A DNA stretch of 42,932 nt, taken from a virus. A program made the translations under genes and the position numbers. Positions 22,652 through 31,887 of the stretch are shown one piece after another. Below the pieces are notes generated by a model that was given only the letters and a program-made list of their open reading frames with translations, had not been told where the DNA came from and searched no databases. The first letter of the stretch is position 1. Each line of letters opens with the position of its first letter. The stretch lies in the IMG/VR virus record IMGVR_UViG_3300017671_000007, positions 1 through 42,932 of that record. One strand, written 5' to 3'.

Positions 22652-24364
22652 TTGGCCGACCTAGCGAACCTACGTGGCCGCGATACGGCCCAACGCCGTA
22701 TCACTAACAACCGCGACGGCGTCCTGCCCCAGCGCCGCAACACCGACCTCGACGCCGTCCAGGTCCGCGCTGATATGCGGACAGCGGGTCGGGGTGATGG
22801 TGGTGCCGACGAGCTGCGCCGCATCCTGGGCGACTTCCAGCGGGGCGTCCAAAGCGCCGACGCCGCTGGGGTCCAGAACAGCATGGACCGACGCCGCGAT
22901 GAGGCCGCTGACGGGATGGCAGACGCCGCCGCTGGAGGTGAAGCCGACCCCGAGCGTCAACGCCAGACGGCCTACCAAGAGGCCTTCTACCGCGTCCGCG
23001 CCGAGAGCCGCGCCAACGCCTTCTCCTCGACCGTGTCGCAGGAGATTGAACAGGCGATCAACGGTGGGTCCGACCCCTCCGAAATCCAGGCCCTCATGGT
23101 CGAGCGGGTCACCGCCTTCCGTCAGGACGAGATTGACGCCCTGCCTACCGCAGCCGCCCGCCGCACCGCCGCCCTCAAGGTGGCCGAGCTGGCCCGCACC
23201 TTGGAGACCACGGTCTCCCAGCGGATCATGGAGCGGACCCGCGAGGAGCTGACGACCACCCTCGACGGCAACATCGGCACTTTCCTCGCCGACTACAGCG
23301 CCACGCCCACGGCGGTCACCACGGCCACCGAAGGCGACCCCTCGGACCCCGAGGCTCTCGGCGAGGTCACCGTCACGGCCACCCGCCCGACGCCCATCCC
23401 GGTCGAGGACTGGATCGCCACCTACCGTGACGCCGGCTACACCCCAGCCGAGGCCAAGGCCCGCACGGTCAGCGCCATCTCCGCCGTCGCTCTGGATCGG
23501 AATAACCCCCGGCCCGAGCTGCTGGAGCAACTGCTCGATAGCAGGCAGGCGGACGGTCGAACCCCGAGCCTGAACGCCGCCGAGCAAATCCAAGTCCAGA
23601 ACGCCCTGTCCCAAGCCCGTCAGCTCCGCGAAAGCGTGGAGCGCGAGACCAACGAGCGGGAGGTTGAGGACCTGACCTATGACCTGTTCACCCGCGCGCT
23701 CAACGGCGAGCTGGTGGACACCACCATCCAAGAGCGCATCCTCGATACGACCCTGTCGCCGCAGGAGGGCGCAGCCATGCTGGGCCTCGTATCCGGCCTC
23801 GTCGGCAACCTTGGCGACGGGGTCGCCAATGAGGACTTCGTCCTCGACGTGACCCGCCGGTCCATCCAAGGCAACCCGCCGACCACCGCAGAAGTCCTCC
23901 AGTGGGAACGCGAGGGGCGCTTCGGGACCGGCCGCGCTGGCAAGCGAGCCGCCATGCAGTTCATCTCCGACAACGTCCAAGCCGCACGCGCGGCCCGTGT
24001 CGGTGGAGGCGGTGGTGGTGGAGGGGGTGGGACCTACCTGTCCTCCTCCGAAGCGGGCAACCGGAACATCTCGACGGCGCGCTCCTACCTTGGAGACGTT
24101 CTAGACATGGGCGAGGACGCCACCGACTACCAGCGTCAAATGTTCATCCACGCCGACCGCGAGTTCAACCGCCGGGTCCAGGCGGGTGAAGACCCCCTCC
24201 GGGTCGCCACCAGTCTCCAGCAGTCCTTCGCCCCCTACATGGAGGGCCGCCGTGGAGCCACCGCCCCCGGCGCCCGGTCGAGTGTCAGCGGTTCCCGTCC
24301 GCCCTCCACCAACCCGGTCACCGTGGCAAGGGACCCCCGCACCGGGAGGCTCTTGATCCAGTAA
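22652..24364 (+). CDS. internal virion protein C (T7 gp15-like)
   Basis: 570 residues (T7 gp15 747), TTG start after GGAGGGTAACCC. In T7 it forms the periplasmic part of the ejectosome with gp14 and gp16. Mostly helical: EAFYRVRAESRANAFSSTVS, then EIEQAINGGSDPSEIQALMV and ARRTAALKVAELARTLETTV. A run of ten glycines after RV (near residue 452) acts as a linker to a C-terminal domain (TYLSSSEAGNRNISTARSYL). Very Arg/Asp/Ala rich. Position between the gp14- and gp16-like genes is the main basis; direct sequence similarity is weak by eye. Confidence 0.78.
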   Translation: MADLANLRGRDTAQRRITNNRDGVLPQRRNTDLDAVQVRADMRTAGRGDGGADELRRILGDFQRGVQSADAAGVQNSMDRRRDEAADGMADAAAGGEADPERQRQTAYQEAFYRVRAESRANAFSSTVSQEIEQAINGGSDPSEIQALMVERVTAFRQDEIDALPTAAARRTAALKVAELARTLETTVSQRIMERTREELTTTLDGNIGTFLADYSATPTAVTTATEGDPSDPEALGEVTVTATRPTPIPVEDWIATYRDAGYTPAEAKARTVSAISAVALDRNNPRPELLEQLLDSRQADGRTPSLNAAEQIQVQNALSQARQLRESVERETNEREVEDLTYDLFTRALNGELVDTTIQERILDTTLSPQEGAAMLGLVSGLVGNLGDGVANEDFVLDVTRRSIQGNPPTTAEVLQWEREGRFGTGRAGKRAAMQFISDNVQAARAARVGGGGGGGGGGTYLSSSEAGNRNISTARSYLGDVLDMGEDATDYQRQMFIHADREFNRRVQAGEDPLRVATSLQQSFAPYMEGRRGATAPGARSSVSGSRPPSTNPVTVARDPRTGRLLIQ

Positions 24365-24385
24365 CCCCCAACACAGAGAGACCGA

Positions 24386-27300
24386 TTGTCCAAGCAAGTC
24401 ACCGGCCCGGATGGGCGCTCTTACGAGTTCCCGGACGATGTCACCGACGCCGAGCTGTTGGAGTTCTTCAACGCCCAGGAGGCGGCTGACCGGCCTCGCC
24501 GGGCTGCGGTCGCTTCCGCCGCCCGCGACCACGCGGAACGCACCGGCCGCCGGTCCCTCTGGGAGCGGTTCACCGACAACGTCGAGGACGTGTGGCAGAC
24601 GAGCTTTGTCACCGAGAGCTTCCGCACGGGTCGCCTTGAGGGTTCCCAGCAGGTCAACGATCAGGTCTCCTTCGGGGAGCTGCAGCGTCGTGACGGCCTG
24701 CTGGGCAACCCCATCCGCCAGTTCGGCCGGACCGTCGGTGCCCTGCAAGAGACCTTCGGCAACAGCGACGCCGACGACGACGTGGCCAATGAGCGCCAGC
24801 GCCGGGCCGCCTTCGCCGCCGTCAACGACCGCCAGCAGGGCAACGACAGCTTCCTGTCCTACGCCCGCGAGGGCGACATCGGCGGCACCGTGGCCCACGG
24901 CACGGTCGCCCTCCTGGGCACCCTGACCGGCGCCCTGGCCGACCCGACGAGCTACCTGTCGGCTGGCCGCTCCCTCATCGTGAGGGCCGCCTCGCAGGCC
25001 GCCCTGGCTTCCGGCTTCGACGGCCTCGCCCAATCAGCGTCCGTTGACGCAGGCATCCAGGACACCTTCGACTGGGCGCGCAACGGGATGTCGGCCCTGA
25101 CCGGCGCCGGGTTCACCATCGGCGGGGATGTCCTCGCCCGTGGGTCCCGCTACGTCACCGACAGGTTCTTCCGTCAGCCCGAGGCCGACGCCCGAGCCGA
25201 CCTGGACGTGGCCGACGAGCTGCTCCAGCCCCCGCTGACCGAGGCCGACATCGAGCCTTCGGCTCCCCTGCGCGTCCTGCCGGCCCCGGCCCAGATCGCT
25301 GACGAGGGGATCGAGGTCGAGGTCGTCGCCACTGGCGAGGTCTTCGATGTCCGGGGCACCCCCGAGGACACCTCCCTCCCCGCCCGCCGGGACCCCGAGG
25401 CTCGCTCCGGTGACCCCGAGGGTGAACCGCAGGAACCCCAGGGTGACGGCGCGGGTGGCTGGGACGACGTGGACTGGGGTCGCCGCCGGTCGCCCGAGCG
25501 CGCCAAGGCCGCCCTCGAACACCTGGAGACGCTCCGCAAGTCCATCAAGCCCGAGGCCGTCCGCGACTTCATCCGCCTGTTGGACGTGGGCATCCCCGAG
25601 GCTGACGAGGGTCGCTACATCAACCGCGACTGGGTGGACTGGGACCAGTTCAATAGCAACCCCGAGGAGATGCGCAGATTGGGCAGCACCCTGGCCTCGG
25701 TCTTCTCGGACCTCTACAGCGCCGCCGGTAACGGTCGTCAGTCCTGGGAAGTGACCCGGCGTAAGGTCCGCCAGTTCGGCCACACTCTGTCCGACTTCCA
25801 GAAGACCCATGCGGACGTGACCGGAGAGGGGGGTCTGGCGCGAAAGTCCCGGATGATGACCGAGATTATCGACGCTTCGGCCGAAGACGCCGCCGCCCGC
25901 ATCCGCGTTTTGCGTGACGAAGCCCGGAGCGGTCAGGCCCCGTCAGCCGGTAAGATACGCGAGCTTGCCGAGCTGATCCAGCGCACGGCCATTCTGTCGG
26001 CCGAGGAATCTGCGGTCTCCAGTGAGTTTGCCCGCGCCTTGAACGCCCGCAAGATGCGCCGGACGCCGACTGCGATGGTCAACGACCTCCAGGCCGCGTT
26101 CTCCGAGCTGGACGAGGCCATGAACGGATCGGGCAAGATGTCCGACCCCGAGGTCATGGACAAGGTCCTGTCGGACCTGCTGGACGGCTTCGACAAGAAG
26201 GGTCCTGCCGGGTTCAACGCCCGCATCCGCAAGATGCGGAAGATGGGGGTCACGGACTACATCGGCTACGTCGCCGTTGCGAACCTCCTGTCCGGCATCC
26301 CGACCCACTTCAAGAACCTCGTCGGCACCCCGACCCACGCCACCTTCGACCTCGCTGCCCGCTTCGTGGCCGCGACCACCGTTGCCCCCCTTCGCCGGAC
26401 CCTCCTCGGATCGGCCGCGAAGGACACGCGCTCGGTCACGGTCAGGGAGGGCGTGGCCTACATGCAGGGCGGCATCTCCGCTCTGGGCGAGGCGATGGGT
26501 CTCGGCTTTGAGGCCTTCAAGAAGGGTGCGCCGGTCGCTGACCGCGCATCGGCCGTGATGACCGATACCGACTTCGTCCCGTTCGCCTACTCCAAGGAGA
26601 GGCTGGCCAAGTGGGCCAAGGATGGCGTCGGTCCTGGTGACCTCGCCGACATGGCGGGGGTGGCCTACTTCGAGATACTCCGCACCTTCGGGTTCCGCCC
26701 GTCGGTCGCTGCGGATGAGTTCTTCAAGGCCATCGGCCGCCGTGCCGAGCTTCACGCCTTCGCCGTCCGCGAGGCGTCCTACCAGTCGGCCAAGGTCGGC
26801 CCCAAGGACGCCCAGAAGACCTTCGACGCGATCCACAAGGCGATCCTGAACGAACCGACGGACGCCGCCATGGCGGAAGCCAAGGCCATGTTCGGGTTCG
26901 GGGGCAAGGACCGCAAGGCCCGCTACGCCCTCGGGTCACCCGAGTTCGAGATGCAGAACACCCTGCGGGCCATCGACGCCCGTCAGGCCGCCATCGAACA
27001 CGCCCAGCTCGTCTCCTACCAGACGACCCTGGACGGACAGGTGATCCCGAAGCTGGAGCAGTTCCTCCGCACGGTGCCGATCTTCAAGCACTTCTCGGCC
27101 AACTTCGTTCGGACCCCGACGCAACTCTTCAAGGCCGCCTTCCGGGACTACAACCCCGTGACGGCTCCGTTCGTCGTCGCTCTGGAAGCCACCACGCCCC
27201 TCGGGCGGCAGCGCCACAAGGCGTTCTTCGATGCCCTGCGGGGTGACGAGGAGGCCATCGCGGGTGGCGGTGCGGCGGCCGAAATGGTCATCGCCCGTCA

Positions 27301-28420
27301 GGTCGTGGGCGGTGCGGTTCTCTCCGCGATCTGGGGCATCTGGGCGCAAGGCTCCATCGTCGGTGCTGACGTGCCCGAGGGTGACGAGTATGCCGGGGTC
27401 CTCCCCTACTCGGTGAAGGTGCCCGGCGTTGGCTGGGTGCAATACACCGGCTATTCGCCCATCGCCGAACACCTGGGCCTCGTGGCCGACGTGGGACAAA
27501 TCTTCCGCACCAAGGAGATGACCGACGAGGACGAGTTCAACCTCTTCGGTGCCCTCGCGGTGGCCGTCAGGGGTAACGTCTTCAACAAGTCGTTCCTCAA
27601 GGGGATGTCCGACTTCATGGACGTGATCCAGGGCGGCAAGTTCCAGTCCAACGACACGGACAACACCGCCCGTGGCATGGGTGACGGAGCCGCCTCGCTG
27701 CTGCTCGGTCGTGCCATCCCGCTGGCCAGCTTCCTGCGTCGCTGGGCCGAGGCCTCGGACACCGACCCCGATGGTCGAGCCATCACCCGCGACGCCCGCT
27801 CGTTCTTCGAGCAGGCCGCTTCCTACCTCCCCGGCCTCCGCGAGAGCCTCGCCATCAAGCGGGACTTCCTCGGTCGCCCGGTCCTCAAGGGACCAGGAGA
27901 GGTCGGCGTCCTCCAGGTCGCCAAGGTGTCCCGTGCGAAGACCGACCCGCTTGAGGTCGAGCTGGCGAACCTCGCCAACAACCCTCGGGTCAACATGGTC
28001 ATCTCCGAGACGCCCACCGTTCTGGACGGCCAGAGGCTCACCGCCGAGGAACACAACCGGCTCATCGAAATCCAGGGCCAGCTCTACCGGAACCCCCGGA
28101 ACGGCAGGAACATGGAGGAGGCGCTTAGGCACCTCATCGACACCCCGGTCTACACCGGGGCGGACCCGAGCTACCGCGAGACCCTCATCAGGCGGGTCAT
28201 CTCGGACTACCGCGAGGACGGCAAGAAGGCCGCCTTCAACCCCAACAGCGACCACTACATGAGAGACCTCGTGGAACGGACCAGCCCCCAACGGCTGGCC
28301 GGTCTCGCGCGGAGCCGTGGGTGGGACGCTTCCACGGCCGTGCGTCAGCGTGGTCGATCCTTCGGGCTAACCCCCGATGACACCGAGGCCCTCCGAGAGG
28401 CCCTCGACGAGACCCGCTAG
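24386..28420 (+). CDS. internal virion protein D (T7 gp16-like)
   Basis: 1344 residues (T7 gp16 1318), TTG start after GAGAGACC. Large ejected protein thought to form the conduit across the inner membrane. It begins VTGPDGRSYEFPDDVTDAEL, a short N-terminal motif common in phage virion proteins. A Gly/Ala hydrophobic segment follows near residues 170-220 (GTVALLGTLTGALADPTSYL), and another region around 970-990 (IARQVVGGAVLSAIWGIWA). The C-terminal part is long and helical. I do not see the N-terminal lytic transglycosylase motif (catalytic Glu in a SESS-like segment) present in T7 gp16, so muralytic activity is not supported. Confidence 0.85.
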   Translation: MSKQVTGPDGRSYEFPDDVTDAELLEFFNAQEAADRPRRAAVASAARDHAERTGRRSLWERFTDNVEDVWQTSFVTESFRTGRLEGSQQVNDQVSFGELQRRDGLLGNPIRQFGRTVGALQETFGNSDADDDVANERQRRAAFAAVNDRQQGNDSFLSYAREGDIGGTVAHGTVALLGTLTGALADPTSYLSAGRSLIVRAASQAALASGFDGLAQSASVDAGIQDTFDWARNGMSALTGAGFTIGGDVLARGSRYVTDRFFRQPEADARADLDVADELLQPPLTEADIEPSAPLRVLPAPAQIADEGIEVEVVATGEVFDVRGTPEDTSLPARRDPEARSGDPEGEPQEPQGDGAGGWDDVDWGRRRSPERAKAALEHLETLRKSIKPEAVRDFIRLLDVGIPEADEGRYINRDWVDWDQFNSNPEEMRRLGSTLASVFSDLYSAAGNGRQSWEVTRRKVRQFGHTLSDFQKTHADVTGEGGLARKSRMMTEIIDASAEDAAARIRVLRDEARSGQAPSAGKIRELAELIQRTAILSAEESAVSSEFARALNARKMRRTPTAMVNDLQAAFSELDEAMNGSGKMSDPEVMDKVLSDLLDGFDKKGPAGFNARIRKMRKMGVTDYIGYVAVANLLSGIPTHFKNLVGTPTHATFDLAARFVAATTVAPLRRTLLGSAAKDTRSVTVREGVAYMQGGISALGEAMGLGFEAFKKGAPVADRASAVMTDTDFVPFAYSKERLAKWAKDGVGPGDLADMAGVAYFEILRTFGFRPSVAADEFFKAIGRRAELHAFAVREASYQSAKVGPKDAQKTFDAIHKAILNEPTDAAMAEAKAMFGFGGKDRKARYALGSPEFEMQNTLRAIDARQAAIEHAQLVSYQTTLDGQVIPKLEQFLRTVPIFKHFSANFVRTPTQLFKAAFRDYNPVTAPFVVALEATTPLGRQRHKAFFDALRGDEEAIAGGGAAAEMVIARQVVGGAVLSAIWGIWAQGSIVGADVPEGDEYAGVLPYSVKVPGVGWVQYTGYSPIAEHLGLVADVGQIFRTKEMTDEDEFNLFGALAVAVRGNVFNKSFLKGMSDFMDVIQGGKFQSNDTDNTARGMGDGAASLLLGRAIPLASFLRRWAEASDTDPDGRAITRDARSFFEQAASYLPGLRESLAIKRDFLGRPVLKGPGEVGVLQVAKVSRAKTDPLEVELANLANNPRVNMVISETPTVLDGQRLTAEEHNRLIEIQGQLYRNPRNGRNMEEALRHLIDTPVYTGADPSYRETLIRRVISDYREDGKKAAFNPNSDHYMRDLVERTSPQRLAGLARSRGWDASTAVRQRGRSFGLTPDDTEALREALDETR

Positions 28421-28433
28421 GGTCACCCCAAGT

Positions 28434-28477
28434 CCCCCGAGGTAGCACCGCAAGGTCCCTCGGGGGCCACCTCTTTC
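28434..28477 (+). terminator. terminator-like hairpin before tail fibre
   Basis: Perfect 9-bp arms CCCCCGAGG (28434-28442) and CCTCGGGGG (28458-28466), loop of 15, followed by CCACCTCTTTCCCTT. The tail is pyrimidine-rich but not a pure T-run, so termination may be partial. Confidence 0.6.
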
Positions 28478-28527
28478 CCTTCCCATCCACTCAGAACGCG
28501 GCCACCCTCGACCGCGCACGGAGACCT

Positions 28528-31287
28528 ATGTCCCAGACTTCCGTTCGGTATGTCGCCCAAGCCGGCCAGACCGAGTTCACCGTCACGTTCCCCTACGAGA
28601 GCCGGACGCACGTCTCTGTCAACGTGGATAACGTCCAGCGCCCCTTCTCCTGGGTGACCGCAACCACCATCTCCCTAACCACCCCGGTCAACGCTGGTCA
28701 GATCGTGGAGCTGGAGCGCAACACCCCCGTTGACGCCCCTGCCGTCGTCTTCACCAACTCTTCGGTCCTGACCGAAGAAGAGATGAACCGCTCCGTCCGC
28801 CAGCTCCTCTATCGGGTTCAGGAGGTCTCCGAGCAAGTCACCGAGACCTTCGAGGCGGTGGACCCAGAGAACATCCTCAACCTGCAGGCAGCGGCCGAGG
28901 CTACGCTGGTCGCCGCCAACAACGCGGCCGCCGCTGCTGCCTCCAAGGTCCCCCTGTCCTCCGTCGGCGTCACCGGCGGCGTGGCCTCCTATGATGACCC
29001 AAGGTTCTCCGGCGGTGGGGGCGGGTCTGATGCCGGCAAGCTGAACGTCGGCCTAAACAACGTCTCTGGGGTCACCGCCGGAGCCCGCAGCGCCTTCCTG
29101 GCCGCCCTCGGGTTCACCACGGCGGGCCTTGGGGTTTCCCAGGCGTCTGACCTCTCCGCCGCCCGGACGGCCCTCGGCCTGGGTAACGCTGCGACCCGCA
29201 ACGTCGGCGTCACCGGCGGCGTGGCCGCTTACGACGACCCCCGGTTCTCCGGCGGCGGCGGCGGCGAGGACTACTACATCCGCCCCGAAGACTACGGCGC
29301 GACTGGCAACGGCATCGCCGATGACACGACGGCGGTGGCGCAGGCCATCAACGCGGCCATCGCTCAATCGCAGACCCTACTGCTTGCGCAGAAATACCGC
29401 GTCAACTCCTCACTGACGGTCAGCGGGAACGACCTTTCGATCATCGGCCAGAACCCGCGAGAAAGCACCCTGATCCTGGGGTCCAACGCTTCGTTAGTCT
29501 TCGTCGGTGGTTTGCCGGGTGATTACACCGGCTACAGCTTTGCTATTCGCGACCTGAAAATACGGACGGTCGGTAACCACCCCGCCGCCGTGGTCCGTAT
29601 GTCCTACACGGCCAACGGTCTAGGCCGAACCCAGTCTCAGGCTATGTTCGAGAACGTGGACATTTCGGGACTGACCGCCGACGACCACTTCGGCAAGGGC
29701 ATCCACCTGACCAACGTCCAGAACGTCGCCCTCTCGAAGGTGCGAGTCGACGGCGGCGACGGTGGCTTCGTCCCCTCCCCGGCGGCGTGGCTCTCGGAAC
29801 AGGGTATCGTCATCGACGGTGACGACAACCCCACCGAGATCAAGATGTGGGACACTCGTGTCTACAACGTCAACGACGCTATAACGATCAACGGCACGAC
29901 TGAGGGCATCTACCTCAACAACATCCTAGTCATCTCGGCGCGGCGGGGTATTGTTGACGTTACTGGCGGTGAGCCGCTGCTGACGATCAACAACTCGCAC
30001 ATCAACACCTACCGAGTGGGCATCGACGCGGTGAACCGCTTCCAGTCCAGCATCCTCGGGTGTCTGGTCTACGCCTTCGGCGAGGAGAACTACACCGGAA
30101 TCAAGCTCCGCAGTGGTGTCGGCCCGACCCTGTCCTGGGTCGTCACGGGCAACAAGTTCCTCAACTTCGGGGCACCTGGGGCGAAGACGGCCATCGACAT
30201 TGACGGCATCAGCGCTGGCGAGCCGGGCGGTAACAAGCACACCGTCATCGACGGTAACGTCTTCGACAAGTTCGGCACTGCCGTCCGCCTTGGGACTTAC
30301 GCCTCCTTCGTCACGGTCGGCGGGTCCAACAGCTACGTAGACGTCACGACCCGTGTCGTAGACAACGGTCCGGCCAACATGGTCCACTACCCGCTGGTTC
30401 GCCAGACGGGCGTCCCAACCTCCCTGCTCATAGGCACGGACAATACCGTTAACGATGGCTTCGTAGGGGTGAACCTCAGCCCTGATGAGACCCTGGCAAA
30501 GAACCTGGGTCAGACGAGCCTCCGCTGGGACACCATCTTCGGTCGGGCGGTCAACGCCAACGAGCTCCAGTTCGCTGGCACCTCAACCCGCTTCCTCTCG
30601 GGGAACGGGTCGCCCGAAGGTGTCGTCGCGGCTGGGCCTGGGTCTATCTACTCCCAGATCGACGGGGCCAACGGCTACACCCTCTGGGTGAAGAGGACGA
30701 CCACCACCGGGGCCACCGGTTGGGCAACCCTCGGCGGCTCCCACTTCACCGCCGTCGTCCAGCCTCTGACCGGTGTCCTGTTCCCGCAGAACATCGGTGT
30801 CACCACCAACATCGGTGGGACCGGCGTCAACCTCATCAAGCACCAGAACGACAACGGCGTCATCATCGGCCACTCGGCGTCTCCCTACACGGCAGTCGAG
30901 GGCAACCTGCTCCCCTCCTTCGACGCGACCCAAGACCTCGGCAACGCCGGTCGTAGGTGGCGCAATACCTTCCTGATGAACAACCCCACGGTCACCTCGG
31001 ACCCCGCCCTCAAGCGGGAGATGCGGGACCTGGACGCCGGGAACATTCTGGACCGCGTGACCCCCGTCACCTTCCGATGGGCCGATCCGGACCACGACGA
31101 CCGGACCTACCTGGGCTTCAACGCCGCCGAGGTCCAAGAGGTCCTGGCCTACAACGGGCTGGCCAACACCGCCGTCCAACAGGGACCCGATGGTCGCCTG
31201 ACGCTCTCCACGGGCGAGCTGACCGCCGTCCTCTGGGCGGCCGTCAAGGAGCTGCGCGCCGAAGTGGCCGCCCTCCGCTCCGCCTAA
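28528..31287 (+). CDS. tail fibre/tailspike with beta-helix and S74 intramolecular chaperone
   Basis: 919 residues. The N-terminal ~120 residues (TSVRYVAQAGQTEFTVTFPY, then SVNVDNVQRPFSWV and VLTEEEMNRSVRQLLYRVQE) match the T7 gp17 virion-anchoring domain. A linker holds two copies of VGVTGGVA[S/A]YDDPRFSGGG (near 146 and 226). From about 253 EDYGATGNGIADDTTAVAQA opens a pectate-lyase-type right-handed beta-helix, the usual polysaccharide-binding or depolymerase scaffold. The C-terminus (SDPALKREM, FRWADPDHDDRTYLGFNAAE, then LTAVLWAAVKELRAEVAALR) is an endosialidase-type peptidase S74 chaperone with the Ser824-Lys829 dyad; cleavage before S824 would release about 96 residues. Active-site residues for glycan cleavage cannot be assigned by eye. 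Confidence 0.9.
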   Translation: MSQTSVRYVAQAGQTEFTVTFPYESRTHVSVNVDNVQRPFSWVTATTISLTTPVNAGQIVELERNTPVDAPAVVFTNSSVLTEEEMNRSVRQLLYRVQEVSEQVTETFEAVDPENILNLQAAAEATLVAANNAAAAAASKVPLSSVGVTGGVASYDDPRFSGGGGGSDAGKLNVGLNNVSGVTAGARSAFLAALGFTTAGLGVSQASDLSAARTALGLGNAATRNVGVTGGVAAYDDPRFSGGGGGEDYYIRPEDYGATGNGIADDTTAVAQAINAAIAQSQTLLLAQKYRVNSSLTVSGNDLSIIGQNPRESTLILGSNASLVFVGGLPGDYTGYSFAIRDLKIRTVGNHPAAVVRMSYTANGLGRTQSQAMFENVDISGLTADDHFGKGIHLTNVQNVALSKVRVDGGDGGFVPSPAAWLSEQGIVIDGDDNPTEIKMWDTRVYNVNDAITINGTTEGIYLNNILVISARRGIVDVTGGEPLLTINNSHINTYRVGIDAVNRFQSSILGCLVYAFGEENYTGIKLRSGVGPTLSWVVTGNKFLNFGAPGAKTAIDIDGISAGEPGGNKHTVIDGNVFDKFGTAVRLGTYASFVTVGGSNSYVDVTTRVVDNGPANMVHYPLVRQTGVPTSLLIGTDNTVNDGFVGVNLSPDETLAKNLGQTSLRWDTIFGRAVNANELQFAGTSTRFLSGNGSPEGVVAAGPGSIYSQIDGANGYTLWVKRTTTTGATGWATLGGSHFTAVVQPLTGVLFPQNIGVTTNIGGTGVNLIKHQNDNGVIIGHSASPYTAVEGNLLPSFDATQDLGNAGRRWRNTFLMNNPTVTSDPALKREMRDLDAGNILDRVTPVTFRWADPDHDDRTYLGFNAAEVQEVLAYNGLANTAVQQGPDGRLTLSTGELTAVLWAAVKELRAEVAALRSA

Positions 31288-31304
31288 CTTCTCCCACCAC
31301 CAAC

Positions 31305-31330
31305 GGAAGCCGGGATAACTCCCGGTTTCC
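31305..31330 (+). terminator. hairpin between tail fibre and holin
   Basis: Arms GGAAGCCGGGA (31305-31315) and TCCCGGTTTCC (31320-31330) pair over 11 bp with one GU, loop TAAC, the same loop as at 14404. It is followed by ATTAGGAAAT, which contains the RBS of the next gene, so it may protect or regulate that mRNA rather than terminate. Confidence 0.5.
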
Positions 31331-31343
31331 ATTAGGAAATCTC

Positions 31344-31601
31344 GTGTCTCCTCACACCGAACATGAAGACCCCCGCTATCAGCTCGGTGTCATCTCGGGC
31401 AAGATCGACCTCCTCCTGATCCAGAACGCCGAAGCCGCCCGTCAGAACGACAAGCGGTTCAACAAGCTGGAAGACGGCCAGGCTGACCACGACGCAAGGA
31501 TCACCTCGCTCGAACAAGGTCGGTCCTGGGTCCTCGGCGCAGCCGCCACGATCACCGCCACTGCGGGTGCCATCGCCACCTACCTGGGTCTCAGGCAATG
31601 A
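31344..31601 (+). CDS. putative holin in the T7 gp17.5 position
   Basis: 85 residues from GTG 31344 (AGGAAAT upstream). A soluble N-terminal amphipathic helix and coiled coil (LGVISGKIDLLLIQNAEAAR, RFNKLEDGQADHDARITSLE) is followed by one C-terminal hydrophobic segment (WVLGAAATITATAGAIATYL) ending in RQ. This resembles XhlA-like or class III single-span holins. Position between tail fibre and small terminase equals T7 gene 17.5. Together with the two-span candidate at 12366 this phage may encode holin plus antiholin, or one of the calls is wrong. Confidence 0.65.
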   Translation: MSPHTEHEDPRYQLGVISGKIDLLLIQNAEAARQNDKRFNKLEDGQADHDARITSLEQGRSWVLGAAATITATAGAIATYLGLRQ

Positions 31602-31873
31602 GTGCCGGCCGCGCCCTAGAGGCCGCCCTGGACGCCATGCACGGCCTCGTGGCGGACGCCCTCACCACCGAGTTGCGCCAGCACCTCAAGCTCCTTGAAG
31701 CCTCCGAAGGCACCGAAGAGCCCTACAGCATCCCTCCACAGTTCCTCGACAAGGTCCTCAAGTTCCTCGCCCAGAACGGCATCAACGCCCCTCGCGCCAC
31801 CCCCAAGGTGGATGCTCTGGCGCTTGAGCTGGCCAACCTGGACCTGGACGCCGAGGCCCGCGTCCCTCACTAG
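31598..31873 (+). CDS. terminase small subunit (T7 gp18-like)
   Basis: 91 residues against 89 in T7 gp18, overlapping the holin stop by four bases (ATGA). Helical throughout: LEAALDAMHGLVADALTTEL, then QFLDKVLKFLAQNGINAPRA and a C-terminal LALELANLDLDAEAR. The KFL-x-x-NGI-x-AP-x-x-TP segment parallels T7 LDRHKFQISKLTPDV. It recognises the concatemer and stimulates the large subunit. Unlike T7, two further genes separate it from the large subunit. Call rests on length, position and pattern. Confidence 0.8.
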   Translation: MSAGRALEAALDAMHGLVADALTTELRQHLKLLEASEGTEEPYSIPPQFLDKVLKFLAQNGINAPRATPKVDALALELANLDLDAEARVPH

Positions 31874-31887
31874 GATACCCTCGCCCC

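Noticed and set aside
28963-29270. Duplicated tail fibre linker as a mobile or CRISPR-like repeat
   Set aside because: Both copies are in frame and encode the same peptide in one protein, so it is an internal gene duplication.
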